Shown here piece by piece: positions 1 to 10,543 of a stretch of 64,000 nt of DNA. Numbering within the stretch: position 1 is the stretch's first letter; each line of letters starts with the position of its first letter. The position numbers and the translations under genes are program-made. The notes under the pieces are model-generated. The model ran no database searches. It saw only the letters and a program-made list of their open reading frames with translations, and was not told where the DNA came from. The stretch lies in assembly GCF_000801105.2 (NCBI RefSeq), contig NC_079513.1:22164273-22228272 (forward strand). The letters are read 5' to 3'. Source of the DNA: Raphanus sativus. Its lineage: Eukaryota > Streptophyta > Magnoliopsida > Brassicales > Brassicaceae.

Positions 1-77
1 TCAAGTGGAATAATAGAGGAAGGATAACTCAACTTGGCCAGTGCTAATGAAAGGAAATAAAATATGTATAGTGATAA
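1..77 (+). repeat. dispersed direct repeat, copy 1 (partner 3870-3945)
   Basis: About 77 bp at the window edge match 3870-3945 with a few substitutions and indels. The copies flank the DC1 gene and the TPK1 pseudogene. They could be ends of a mobile element or of a local duplication. The left extent lies outside the window. Confidence 0.7.
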
Positions 78-443
78 CACTATTTGTGAAACAGACGAGT
101 ATATGTTCGTTAGATTAATTGCCTTAAAAGGAGTAGCAGAAGAGTTGGGTAGAGTGCATTAATAATGGGTTGCTTTTAATTTCCAGTACCGGTTCACCAT
201 TCCGTACAGTAAAAATTAGTCTCCCATTTAAAGTTTCGCCAACCACTTGCAACTTCCAACTTGGTCTCATACATTTAAGTTTTTTTCAAAGTTTCCTCAA
301 GCATGTTCACTTGCAACTTGGTCTCCATTTTAAGTTTCTCCAACCACTTGCAACTCAGGTCCCCAACCATTTTCACACTAAAAACCTCTCTAATTAAACT
401 CTTCACTCAAATAATCTCTCTCTCTCTCTCACCGGCAACTCTT
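1..443. other. intergenic; upstream of DC1 gene
   Basis: No gene is supported here. Bases 1-77 are a near-identical copy of 3870-3945 (listed as a repeat). The stretch before 444 is pyrimidine-rich with a CT run at about 415-430, as in many plant 5' leaders. Confidence 0.6.
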
Positions 444-2307
444 ATGGACTCTGATTCCGAGCCGGAGCTCATATCACTAGTTACTCAACTAATGTCTTCC
501 GACGACAAACCTACATATACACATGGGCTGTTGTCTTCGTATTCGTGTCCGAAGCTCATACCAATCATTACTCAGATAACCTCTCTCGTCGGATCAATGG
601 ATTTGGATTCACAGCCAAAGCCAGAGTCAAAACTCATGTCGGTCGTTGCTCAAACCATATCTCTCTTTCATTCTATAGATTTGGATTCTCAGCCGAAGCC
701 CCTGTCAGAGCTCATATCACTACTCATTTCTCTAAAGACGCTGATCTTGATCCGGAGCTGGTCTCAAACCTGGTTACCCAAACGTTGCTACTCCAGACAG
801 AACCGGAGCTCATATCACTCATCCATCAAATATTCTCCCTCGTTGTATCTATGAATGCAAAATGGAAGAAGCTTATCTCCTTATGAATATAGCTTGTGTG
901 GAGAAACCACGAGTGTTATCTATAGACCAACAACCAAAATGGCGCCACGAGCATAAGCTTTCTCTCTTTCCGAGACGGGCGGCTTTATTAACATGCAACG
1001 TCTGTGCCTTGGACGATTCAAGCTCCCCTATCTACATGTGTCCTCCCTGTGACTTCGTCGTCCATCTGAGATGTCTCAAACTGCCACGTGTCATAAGGAT
1101 GTCTCGCCATCTCCATCGTATTTATTTCGTCCCTTCTTTTGGCAAAGGAGATCGGTCTTGCGGTGTTTGTCGCAAAGAGATCAACAGCGATTACGGTGGT
1201 TATTCTTGCATCAAGGACGGTTGTTCATATGCTGCTCATTCAAAATGTGCCACACGGATCAATGTTTGGGATGGTGAAGAACTCGAGCACGTGCCGGAAG
1301 AAATTGAAGAAGAAGAAGAGCCTTTTATGAGGATAAGCGATGGAATCATACAACATTTCAGCCATCAACAACATCATCTGCGACTACTTGATGAAAACAT
1401 GGGAAGAGATTACGACGAGGACAAGCAGTGCCATGCATGTATCACCCCAATCTATTTTGGTAACTTCTACTCTTGCATGCAATGTGACTTCATTCTCCAC
1501 GAAGCATGTGCAAATCTTTCTCGCAAAATACTAAACCCGATACATCCACATCTCCTCAGTCTATCTCTCGTGGAAAGAAAAGATAGTGTATATGCCATGT
1601 CTTCATGCAAAGCGTGTCGAAGATATTACACAGCTGGTTTCTTCTACGAGTGCACTAAAGGAGAAGAATGTAATTTCGAGTTACACGTGCAGTGCGCCAC
1701 AATATCTGAGCCACTGATCCATGGAAGTCACATGCAACCTTTATTCCTAACATCAAAACCAGGAGAGGGAAGAACATGTTCTGTTTGCGATACTATAGAG
1801 CCGGTTTTCGTAGAGACATTCAATTGCATAGAGTGTGAATTTTCTCTGTGTTACGGATGTGCTACTACACCTCAAAAGGTGAGGTACAAGCATGATAAAC
1901 ATGTGCTCAGTCTTGCTTATGGGGGAAGAGAGGAGACAAATACCGTGATGAATTGGTGCGAACTTTGCGAGAGAAAAATAGAGCCAAAAGAACGGTTTTA
2001 TGCGTGTGATGACTACTGTTGTGCCACCTTGCACGTCGCATGTCTGATTGGGGAGGACTTATACATCAAACCAGGTTCATCGTTTTTTTACTACAGCAAT
2101 ATAAATGTACACGTTCTTCCCAACAATCATCATATGTCTCGGCCTATTTGCAACTTCTGTAATCAGCGTTGTCAGCAGAAAACAGTTTTCCAACGTTCTC
2201 GATCAATAGTGTGCTGCTTGCTCCATACGTTGTTTAGGAAATCTCCAGTCGCAAATCTTTTTTGCTCAATGTCATGCAGAGCGTTTGCTCTAGGGAGAGG
2301 AAAATAG
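444..2307 (+). CDS. Cys/His-rich DC1 (C1-like) domain protein with frameshifted N-terminus
   Basis: Member of the plant DC1 family, a large group of zinc-binding proteins whose individual roles are mostly unknown. The intact frame 862-2307 (481 aa) carries repeated C1-like modules of the HxHxL...CxxC...C...H..C type, starting near residue 32 (HEHKLSLF) and ending with a C-terminal NNHHMSRPIC box. Known relatives start with an acidic MDSDSEPELISL-type repeat. That repeat is present here from ATG 444 (and again as MDLDSQPKP) but in other frames: one shift lies near 730-745 and a second just before ATG 862, where one A of a run appears to be missing. Either the protein now starts at 862, keeping all zinc modules, or the gene is decaying, or the assembly has indel errors. 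The family call is secure; the start is not. Confidence 0.8.
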
Positions 2308-2325
2308 GCCACTGCTTTTGTTGTA

Positions 2326-2350
2326 AGATATATATATATATATATATATT
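2326..2350. repeat. TA microsatellite
   Basis: A run of alternating T and A lies just downstream of the DC1 stop codon, in its probable 3' region. Confidence 0.8.
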
Positions 2351-2469
2351 ATATAATATTTGTATTATGTTTTATCTGTCCAGACTCCGGTATTTGAGAA
2401 ATTTTACTCAAAATATGTAATTTGCTTAGCATTATTGATGATTCTTGAGCTAGTTGTTCTACTTTTTTT

Positions 2470-3469
2470 TTGTCACATATGATACGATACTTGATTGAGC
2501 TAAGATACGGTGACCTTGTCCCCAGCAGCTCCACCTCGAGGCTACTTGCGTGTGCCTTTGCCTTCTTGGGGATGGTTCTCGTGGGTCATCTAGTCGAGAA
2601 GCGAGAGAGACTGCTCGTTAGAGCTTTTCATTTGCGTCAGAGCTTCGGACCGACGGAGATTCTCAAGGAGTTGTATACCAACAAGCTGAGATACAAATGC
2701 TACGTCACGTTCCTTATCGTGGGAGGGTGCAGTGCCGGCTCAGTTAGAGGGGCTAGCAGTGCAATCGCCTGATGGCCCATCATATTAGGGGTCCAATTTA
2801 AAAAAAAAACAAATTATTTTTATTTTATTTTTTTAAAGACAAAATTAAATTCTTTTAAAACAAAAATAAATATTCATGTATTTTAAAAAGAAATTATTTA
2901 AAATATTTTCATATTTAAAGTTTATAACATTTTATGTACTATAATTTTTAGAAAATCATGCTAAAATAATTTTTTTAATAATTGAAAGGCTTAAAAAAAA
3001 AATTTGCCCAAGGACCCCTATAAACTATGAGCCTGCCCTGGGAGACTGTTCGCTGTGTTTTGGATATTGACGAGTACTGTGTGTTTGGCTCAGTTTTTTC
3101 TTTATGTGGCTGAGTCGAATGTGGAGAGTAAACAGAGGGAGTTGGTGAAAATGGGTTTTGAGTAGGAGGATTACTAATAATGATATTGATGAAGATGGAG
3201 TTGTTGGGTGAGAGACTATCATGAGATTCTTCATTCTCTCTTTTATTTGTTTCTTTCTTCCTTCCTCTTGTTATGGTTGTTGTCTTTTGTGTGTGTGCTG
3301 CAGAGCTGCAGAGTTTATTGTGTATAAACTGAAAGAAATGGGCAAGATTGATGAGAAAGATATATCTGGGATCATGGAAGAGTTTGAGCAGCTTGATTAC
3401 GATGAATCTGGTACTCTGACGACTTCTGACATTGTTCTAGCTCAGACTACGTCTCAGCTCCAAAGGTAA
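2470..3469 (+). pseudogene. TPK1: TPK1/KCO1-type two-pore K+ channel pseudogene
   Basis: TPK1 is a vacuolar-membrane, Ca2+-activated K+ channel with two pore domains and C-terminal EF-hands. Left fragment 2470-2729 reads from the end of the first filter (RYGDLVPSSSTSR; the usual GYGD has lost its first Gly) through FHLRQSFGPTEILKEL. The second pore region is missing. From about 3041 the last membrane segment resumes (RLFAVFWILTS...FFLYVAE), followed by a frameshift and stops near 3160. The EF-hand DIDEDGVVG and the last exon (AAEFIVYKLKEMGKID to the stop at 3469) remain. The final intron, 3208-3303, still has perfect GT/AG and phase. A hAT-like insertion sits between the fragments. No functional channel can be made. 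Confidence 0.9.
2730..3040. mobile_element. hAT-like MITE inside the TPK1 pseudogene
   Basis: An AT-rich ~311 bp insertion. The left end reads CAGTGCCGGCTCAG and the right end, reverse-complemented, reads CAGGGCAGGCTCATAG, an imperfect terminal inverted repeat of the CAGxGCxGGCTC type common in plant hAT elements. The flanks GGAGGGTG (2722-2729) and GGAGACTG (3041-3048) match at 6 of 8 bases, compatible with an aged 8-bp target duplication. No transposase is present. Confidence 0.6.
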
Positions 3470-4452
3470 GCCACATTCATTGTCATCATGTTTTGAAGAT
3501 GAATCAGGATGATTGCTAAGTTTTACCTACACACCACAACAACAAAAGGCAAAGAAAGTGAAACATATTTTAAAAAAGAATTGTTTAATTCTGTTTTGTA
3601 ATGCCACATTTGGATTGGCATGAACACTTTGTTTAATAAAATTAAAGTTTCCTATTACTCTGTTATGGAGCTCTGTTTTCCCATTGATGTTGTTATGCTC
3701 CTTTTAAGACCAAACTCAAAAGAACTGCACACCAAACTAAGTCATTATTATGTTAGCATTTACTCTTAGAATTCAAGATTTATTCACTCAAATGACAAGC
3801 GATGATGATGATTGATAAGTGTTTTGTTGCTAAGAAATTTATGTTGCTTGATACGAAACAAGCAATGGCTCAAGTGAATAATAGAGGAAGGATGACTCAA
3901 CTTTGGCCAGTGCTAACGAAAGGAAATAAAATATGTATAGCGATGCCAATCAATGATGAGGGTGTATTCATAGCTAAAGAGACCAACAACGTCACTTTCT
4001 ATTATGTCCCACACTTGAACAAAGAGCTTTCGGTTTTACTATACAACAATAGATTAAAAGATGACCTACTACATCACATTTGGAGATGACAAAAACACTC
4101 CCCAAAGGATGCAATGTATCCATGACCTCTGAAGTAGATCCTAATGCAGATGAGAACTTACAAATTACAAATGAATACACAACACACACAACCCAGATGG
4201 CCTAGAAAACATGGAGAAACGAGATCAGTAACACTGGCCAAGCCAACTATTTGGCTTCAACTAATACACAACTACATAGGACAACTACATAACAACAAAT
4301 TCAGAAACAGTTAAAAATAAGAACATCTAAACACAAATGGATGGACAACCCGAAAGGCCATAAGTAACATCACCAAAAACACACTGGTCTTTAGAAGTTT
4401 AACATAAAAATGGTAAAAAGGTGTCTTAAAACTTAAACAAGGCAAGCGTTCG
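3470..4452. other. intergenic
   Basis: No convincing gene. An open frame at 3802-4089 contains the repeat copy 3870-3945. It faintly recalls copia polyprotein text (LLDTKQAMAQV...), but no catalytic domain is visible, so it is not called. Confidence 0.5.
3870..3945 (+). repeat. dispersed direct repeat, copy 2 (partner 1-77)
   Basis: Shares the TCAAGTG...AATAATAGAGGAAGGAT...CTCAACTT core with 1-77. The copies are ~3.87 kb apart in the same orientation. Confidence 0.7.
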
Positions 4453-4572
4453 TCAAGTTTCTTTCAACTCGCTGAGTTGATGAAGAGTCTGACTTTCTCT
4501 GAGGTCTTCTTTCTTCCTCTTTTTCTTCTTCCACAAGGCTTCAGGATTTTTGAGGAGTTTCTCAGAGTCAGT
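4453..4572 (-). pseudogene. coding-like terminal exon or gene relic, unknown protein
   Basis: On the minus strand a short frame reads TDSEKLLKNPEALW, then a Lys/Arg-rich stretch KKKKRKKEDLRESQ, ending ...LSELKET at a TGA (4453-4455). The reading has strongly protein-like codon content. It is preceded by an in-frame TAG that could be the AG of a splice acceptor. I do not recognise the protein. It could be the last exon of a lost neighbour or an extra 3' exon of the RRM gene upstream on this strand. Confidence 0.3.
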
Positions 4573-4865
4573 CTACCCATTACGCTATTAATTTAAGAAG
4601 ACAACAGAAACCTTAGTCAGCAAAGAAAATGGGTAAAAGTATACACCACAATAATTACTACCACTACGAATAATAGTTGTTAAGTTCTAAGGGAGTATAC
4701 ACTACTATCAGACAATGAGACAATAATATGTACATGACTACATCTACCTTTTAGTAAAAAAAACTAACAGACAAATAATTAGCCATGTCTTAAAGGAAAA
4801 CATGAAAAAGATACATGAGGAATGAAAGAACCATTTAGATTCAACTACTTACTTTTATCTGATAA

Positions 4866-6836
4866 CTATTCAGTTGTAATCCGCCTTCTTTTCCCATAAT
4901 CAGCATCCCTTGATCTTGACCGATGGTTATCCTCCCTAGACAACCGTGACTTGCTGTGTCCTCTGGATGATCGACCTCTGTTCCACTCATCCTCATGCTC
5001 ATGCTCAGGTTCGTCCCTGTGTTTACTACGATGATCACCACCATATCTTTCTCGTTCTTCTCGATGACGATCCCTCTCCCTGTCGCGATCCCTGGAGCGC
5101 TCGCGGTCCTTATGATGATGTTCCCTCTCACGCTCACGACCTGTTTCTCTATCATCACGATGCCTTCTCTCTGGCAAATCATAGCCATGACCACCATCTT
5201 TCTCCCTAGGCATGTCCCTTTCATCCCCACGATTCCTTCTGTCAGACGAACCAGACCATTCCCTCTCTGAACCTCTCTCTTTCTCCTTCACATGATTCTG
5301 ACGAGCCCCTCTGTCGTGAGTAACCTCTCCTCCGTACTGATGATCCGATGCAGCTTCCTCCCCATAGCTCGATTCTGCAGCTCTTCCACCACCCAAATCC
5401 TCACCACCACCACCCCATCCTCCGTTACTGGGATCCCACATTCCCATATTATGCCCTCCATCAGCACCAGCGTTGGGCATCATTCCCATTCCATTCATAG
5501 GCATCCCTCTTCCAAAAAACGCTGGATTCACGTGAGGTGCCACTCCAGGCAAACCAACTCCTCCTACAGGAGGGAAAAGCCCAGGAAAAGGTGGAACTGG
5601 AGCCCCAGGGAATCCACCATAGCCTCCTCCCATTCTCCCCATGGGTCCACCAAAAGCTTGTTCAAACCCTTGTCCCATCATTGCCTGAGGATGCATCATA
5701 CTCATAGGACCAAACCCACCTCCACCATTACCCATGAAACCTCTTCCACCCATCCCTCCACCAGGCCTATTCCTCATCTGACCACCTGGTCCTCTACCAC
5801 CACCCATCCCTTGAGCATTTCCTCTACCCCAATTACCTCTACCAAATCCTCTATTCTCCTCACCTTGGAAGTTCCCGCCAACTGCGTGGCTGTTGAAGTT
5901 ATTGTTGCCGGCGGGTGTCACAGCCGGTTTACTCGGAGGAGGATCAGCAGTGCCTCCTCCTCCTACTCCTCCTCTCTTAGCTAATAGCGCCTGTTGGTTC
6001 CTATTAACCTGAGCCTCCCCCATTCTCTTAATGGAATGAGGATTGCCAAAGGCAACAACACAAGGCCTGCCGTTGAACTCATACCCATCCATCCCCTCTT
6101 TGCAAGCTGTAGCTGCCATAGGATCATAGAACTCCACTTGACAATACCCTTTCGACTTACCACTAGCTTTCTCGTCGAAGAACCTAACCTCCTTCACCGC
6201 ACCGTACTTGCACAGCTCCGCCTCCACTTCAGCATCAGTTGTCCACCAATGCAAATCCCCAACAAAAAGAAACGCTCCACCGCCTCCACCACCACCAACA
6301 CCAACACCAGGCATATGGATAACAGCTCCGTTCCCCACAGGTACGCCATTAACAGGTCTCATCAAATTCTCGCTAGGAGGAGGTGGCGGCGGCGGCAAGA
6401 GACCCTGAGAAACGTTATTTCCTCTAGGATTAGGAGCTTGCTCAACTTTAACTCCACCAGAACTCTGCTGTTGGCTAGCCTTAAGCTCTTCACCTCCATT
6501 ACCACCACCACCACTTGCCCCTCCCTCTCCCTCTCCCTCTCCTGCGTCTGATTCAGCTTCTGCTTTGATAGTAGCAGCAACGCTCTCACCAACCAAACCA
6601 GGTATCGAGACCTCAGCTTCTTCTTCCTCCTCGATTTTAACCTTCTCCTTATCCTCCTCTTTTTCGTTTCTCGATCCCGTTTCGTCCTTCTTTCTCACGG
6701 ACTGAAGAAAACCTTCTCCGACGTTAACGTCGTTGTAAAGATCGTCAAAGTCGTCGTCCTCTTCCTCCGCCATGAAACCCTCGTCGGCGACGGCGGAGAT
6801 CGCCTCGTTTCGATGGAACTGATCTCCCTCATCCAT
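4866..6836 (-). CDS. RRM protein of the cleavage factor Im 68 kDa (CPSF6/CFIm68) type
   Basis: A single-exon frame of 656 aa, the orthologue by sequence and position of Arabidopsis At5g55670. The family is the large subunit of pre-mRNA cleavage factor I, a nuclear complex that helps select poly(A) sites. The order is: acidic N-terminus (about 1-130, EEEDDDFDDLYND); Pro/Gly linker; one RRM at about 187-270 with RNP2 (LFVGDL) and RNP1 (KGYCQVEF); a long Gly/Met/Pro-rich region (about 290-500); and a C-terminal Arg/Asp/Glu/Ser-rich tail of RE/RD and RS dipeptides ending SRDADYGKRRRITTE. The start MDEGDQFHRNE follows a short leader with a telo-box. Low-complexity codons produce long shadow frames on the other strand. 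Confidence 0.92.
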   Translation of the reverse strand: MDEGDQFHRNEAISAVADEGFMAEEEDDDFDDLYNDVNVGEGFLQSVRKKDETGSRNEKEEDKEKVKIEEEEEAEVSIPGLVGESVAATIKAEAESDAGEGEGEGGASGGGGNGGEELKASQQQSSGGVKVEQAPNPRGNNVSQGLLPPPPPPPSENLMRPVNGVPVGNGAVIHMPGVGVGGGGGGGAFLFVGDLHWWTTDAEVEAELCKYGAVKEVRFFDEKASGKSKGYCQVEFYDPMAATACKEGMDGYEFNGRPCVVAFGNPHSIKRMGEAQVNRNQQALLAKRGGVGGGGTADPPPSKPAVTPAGNNNFNSHAVGGNFQGEENRGFGRGNWGRGNAQGMGGGRGPGGQMRNRPGGGMGGRGFMGNGGGGFGPMSMMHPQAMMGQGFEQAFGGPMGRMGGGYGGFPGAPVPPFPGLFPPVGGVGLPGVAPHVNPAFFGRGMPMNGMGMMPNAGADGGHNMGMWDPSNGGWGGGGEDLGGGRAAESSYGEEAASDHQYGGEVTHDRGARQNHVKEKERGSEREWSGSSDRRNRGDERDMPREKDGGHGYDLPERRHRDDRETGREREREHHHKDRERSRDRDRERDRHREERERYGGDHRSKHRDEPEHEHEDEWNRGRSSRGHSKSRLSREDNHRSRSRDADYGKRRRITTE

Positions 6837-6946
6837 CTTAAGCTAGAAAAAAAGGTCCTCTCTTTCGATTGTAATCCCTAATCAGAACACCGCAGCATGA
6901 ATAATCTGAGGAGCTAGAAGACGGAGAAAGGAGTGTGTCGCTCTAG

Positions 6947-6955
6947 AAACCCTAA
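6947..6955. promoter_or_regulatory. telo-box (AAACCCTAA) upstream of the RRM gene
   Basis: AAACCCTAA lies ~110 bp upstream of the RRM gene ATG. Telo-boxes are common near transcription starts of Arabidopsis translation and RNA-processing genes. GGGCC/TGGGC site-II-like motifs (about 7104-7140) lie further upstream. That they act here is inference. Confidence 0.5.
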
Positions 6956-7666
6956 TCTTTTGGAGATTTGTGTGAAATTTTTACGATTTTTTTTTTTAAT
7001 TGATTACTAAGTTTTACGGTAAAATTCCAACTATTATTTGCTAACTTCAACTGCGCGCACGGCGCATCGTAAGGCCTTTCCCACTGAAAGATAAACGATC
7101 ATGGGCCTACAAGTAAAACTCTAATCATATAAACTGGGCTTCTTTGGAGGACTGACCTGTCGTTTCAGTCTAAAAAGTAAAAACTAATAAACATCACGTC
7201 GTCTGTTTCGAATAAAACACCAAATTTGTCGTCATTTCCTCTCCAATAAAACATTAAAAATAATTTTATTCCATCAAATTAGTATAGAGTTAATAGTGTA
7301 TATACAAAATGTTAAAAATAAATGTCTAAAATAGTTCAACAATAGTCAAAACAAAAGTACTTAAATATCAATTGATTCTTTCCATCTAGATATCAATTGG
7401 TATACATTATTCAAATCCTTATGTTATATATTATTTTGTTTTATATTTTGAGAAGCTTAAAATATATATTATTTTTAAAATTTTAAAAATAATTTAAACG
7501 GATTATCCAAATTCGTACTGAACCTAGAACGACTCAAACCGAAACTAAACTGAAATTTTTAAATACCCGAATGTCCATACATACTCTTGTCACTGAAAAG
7601 AGGTGACAATAGAGGTGATTACATGTTTATAGTACTTCCATGCTTAGGTAAAATGGTGTCAACATC
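6956..7666. other. intergenic between RRM and F-box genes
   Basis: Contains the probable promoter of the RRM gene (GGGCC motifs at about 7104-7140) and then AT-rich DNA without a supported feature. Confidence 0.5.
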
Positions 7667-9106
7667 CTAGTAATCTTCCAGCATACAGAATCTATTTGCC
7701 ATTGCAAGATGACTAGATGTAGGTGAATATGAAGTGCTTTTTACGGACTGCTTTTGATCTATGTTTGGACATGTGCTGTTCAGCTTGTCTTCTTCTCTTG
7801 TGAAGGTCAAGAAAGTGTTGCTAGAGTTAGCTGGATCTTTACTGGGCTGTGGAGTCTTCGTCCACCAGATGAAAGTAGGATTAGAGCTGGACTCGGGCTG
7901 TCGACTATTAGTCACCGTGTTCGGGATCCGATACAGCCACTTTGGCAAAACGAACGATGAAAATTCTTGGGCGAGTTGTATAAAAGTATGGCCTCCTTGG
8001 GACTTGAGAATGCTTCCATTGCTGCAGCTACGTTCTAACTTACCGTGCAGGACAAACTTGCCAATGCGTAAGTTCATAGACACCAAACATTTGTCCTCGT
8101 TGCTCCAAAAGTAGACGGTTTCAGCATCAAAAGGGTTTATAGCCAACGGCATATAATGGTAACCATCATTATCGTAGGATATTTCAGATACTAGTTGCCA
8201 TTCCCAGCTGCTCTTTAGCCTCCATACACTTAACTTATGATGCTCTTTGCCTTGAGAGACAACGTTCATATACATGAGACTCCCTTGAGAGACAGTGCAA
8301 GATCTTTGGAATCGTGGCGATTCTTTTAAATCAGGGAAACGTGTAACACGACATACAAGATGATCAGAACCCATGTCATAGAAGTCGATGGATACAACAA
8401 CTTCATCATGCACGTTATTGCGAGCGCGCCAGTGAAGTTTTCCGTTCAAGCTAATGGAATAGCGAAACACGTGACTGCGAAAAGAGTAAGGAAACTGTAC
8501 TGTTTCTTGACGCCACAAGCCAGTCTCTGACGAATATATCAGCAAATTAAAGCTCTTCTTTGTCCATGTTTCTACATCATAGAGCAGAACAACTTTGTAA
8601 CCTAAAACGAAGCCGTTTTCGTCGGCTCGTGTGGCTAATCCTAGGTTCCTGTGATACTCCGTTATTTCAAACCACGGAGGAGAAGTTTCTACGCATTCTC
8701 GTGAGACAGGATTAGCCACGTACAAGGATACGTTCCCGATGGTAGACACGAGACGGATCAGAATCAACCCGACATCCGTGTAAGCCACGACTCTGGCTTG
8801 TCTGTATTTTTCCTTGTGGTTTATGAGTGTTTGGGTAATGCAAGGGACGATGTAAGAGCCAAGTTGTTGTGGTGGATGACCCCAAATATCGCCTCCGTAA
8901 TGAGCAACGGCTTCATGCTGATGATCCTTCACTATGAGCGACCACATGGAATGAGAGTTTTGATGGCGAGAAAGGAAAAGCTTGCGGAGAAAGGGAGATT
9001 CGAGTATTGATTTCCATTGCTTGCAGACCAATTTGGAACTGGCGATACTCTTTAGTGGTAATCGGACAAATATCATTGTCCATATATCCTCTGTCAAGGA
9101 ATCCAT
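7667..9106 (-). CDS. F-box protein, plant F-box-associated type
   Basis: Single-exon frame of 479 aa. Residues 1-45 form an F-box (LTEDIWTMIFVRLPLKSIASS, then KLVCKQWKSILESPFLRKLF), which in this family binds SKP1 in an SCF E3 ubiquitin ligase. The following ~350 residues have the beta-rich F-box-associated pattern (LYVANPVSRECVE, LLIYSSETGLWR, LSLNGKLHWRA-like text, VWRLKSSWEWQLVSEI). The C-terminal ~90 residues are Ser/Thr/Pro-rich with no recognised domain. The target is unknown. The start MDSLTEDIW is the natural one, right before the F-box. Confidence 0.88.
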   Translation of the reverse strand: MDSLTEDIWTMIFVRLPLKSIASSKLVCKQWKSILESPFLRKLFLSRHQNSHSMWSLIVKDHQHEAVAHYGGDIWGHPPQQLGSYIVPCITQTLINHKEKYRQARVVAYTDVGLILIRLVSTIGNVSLYVANPVSRECVETSPPWFEITEYHRNLGLATRADENGFVLGYKVVLLYDVETWTKKSFNLLIYSSETGLWRQETVQFPYSFRSHVFRYSISLNGKLHWRARNNVHDEVVVSIDFYDMGSDHLVCRVTRFPDLKESPRFQRSCTVSQGSLMYMNVVSQGKEHHKLSVWRLKSSWEWQLVSEISYDNDGYHYMPLAINPFDAETVYFWSNEDKCLVSMNLRIGKFVLHGKLERSCSNGSILKSQGGHTFIQLAQEFSSFVLPKWLYRIPNTVTNSRQPESSSNPTFIWWTKTPQPSKDPANSSNTFLTFTREEDKLNSTCPNIDQKQSVKSTSYSPTSSHLAMANRFCMLEDY

Positions 9107-10543
9107 CTTCCTCTACTCTTTTTCTTGATTTTGAGTTTAAGATGTGATTAGGGTTTGTTTATGTGAAGGGAGCCATGGAGAAAAGGACTGCACGCTGTTT
9201 TGCTAGATTTTATTATATAAAATATAAGAAAGGACAATTATCTCAAATGATCCCAAGATATTCTTTTTTTACCAAAAGAACTCCCAAAAAAATGACCAAA
9301 GATATATTTTTAGAAAGAGGTAATAAATCGTTTTTATATATAAATAAATAATAAATAATAATATATTTTCAATTTTGATTTTTTAAATTTTTTTATCTTT
9401 TTCGATTTAAAAAAAAAATATATTTTGAAATGCGAAAACTTCTTATTGAAACTATTTTTTTAAAAAAAATTGTTTTAAAATTTTAGTATATTTATTTATT
9501 TTCAAGATGCTAACCACATCCCCCTTCTCAATCCCTTTCTAAAATCTAAATCTTAAATACATATTAGGTAAAAGTATAAGTGTCTCTTTGTCTGTGTAAT
9601 GATATATTTTTGTCATTTTAACTTTTCGATAGCTATATTCGCGATAAAAAAGTTTAAGGACTATTATAAAAAATTCCGTTTCAAAAATTATCTAAATTTC
9701 TTTTTGACAACATAAAAGAAAGAGAAACTATCCCATTAAAAGAGAGTTAGTAGATGTGAAATATCAATATTATTATTAAACAAAGGTGGAAACTGGAAAG
9801 GTGTTTTTAGATTTTACTTAATTTTAATTTCCACCTAGGTGTTTTATTCATAATTGTGAGTATAATTCCTTACTAATGCTTATTAGTTTATGTTTTATTG
9901 ACTCAAAAACCAGCATCATAAGTTATTTTATTTTCTCAAAAAGTTTAAATCAAACATCAAATTATTTATATATCAAATTATTTGTATATGACAAAGTTTT
10001 TCATCAACATATATATGCTCGTAATTGTGTAAAAATTTAAAAACACTCACATCTTAGAAATATTTTAGAAAATATCTTTATACAAATATTTTTTGTTTTA
10101 TTAATATTTAACTATAATTTATTTTACATCTTGATTTTAACTTTTATAATACAAAATATTATTTCCAGATAACACTACAATATATATATATATATATAAG
10201 AACTATCATAAACTTCATAAAAGATTTTTATTTATGAAAATATTATTATATTAATTTATAGTCAATTATCTAATATAACATATAAGTCTAATATTATTAA
10301 TGTAAAATTCGATTTTAGTTAAATATTAATTTATAATTGATATTAATTATACATTAATTTATAATCGATTTTAGTTATATAATAAAATTATTAAAGATAT
10401 CAATAATTTAACAGCTCTAACTTTTAATGTAAGATCTCAAAAGGAAAAAAAATCACTTCAAATAATAATATAGATTGGATTTGTTAGACATAAATTCTCA
10501 TAAAAATATAAAATGATTAGGTGCTGAATCCTCATGTAATACT
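9107..10543. other. AT-rich intergenic
   Basis: Promoter side of the F-box gene, then ~1.3 kb of very AT-rich DNA with a TA run near 10181-10199. No gene seen. Confidence 0.6.

Noticed and set aside
3802..4089. 95-codon frame with faint copia-like wording
   Set aside because: No protease, integrase or reverse transcriptase motif, no LTRs, and only a vague resemblance.
5292..6551. Long plus-strand frames over the RRM gene
   Set aside because: Shadow frames caused by Gly/Arg/Asp-rich codons of the minus-strand gene; no domain or splice support.
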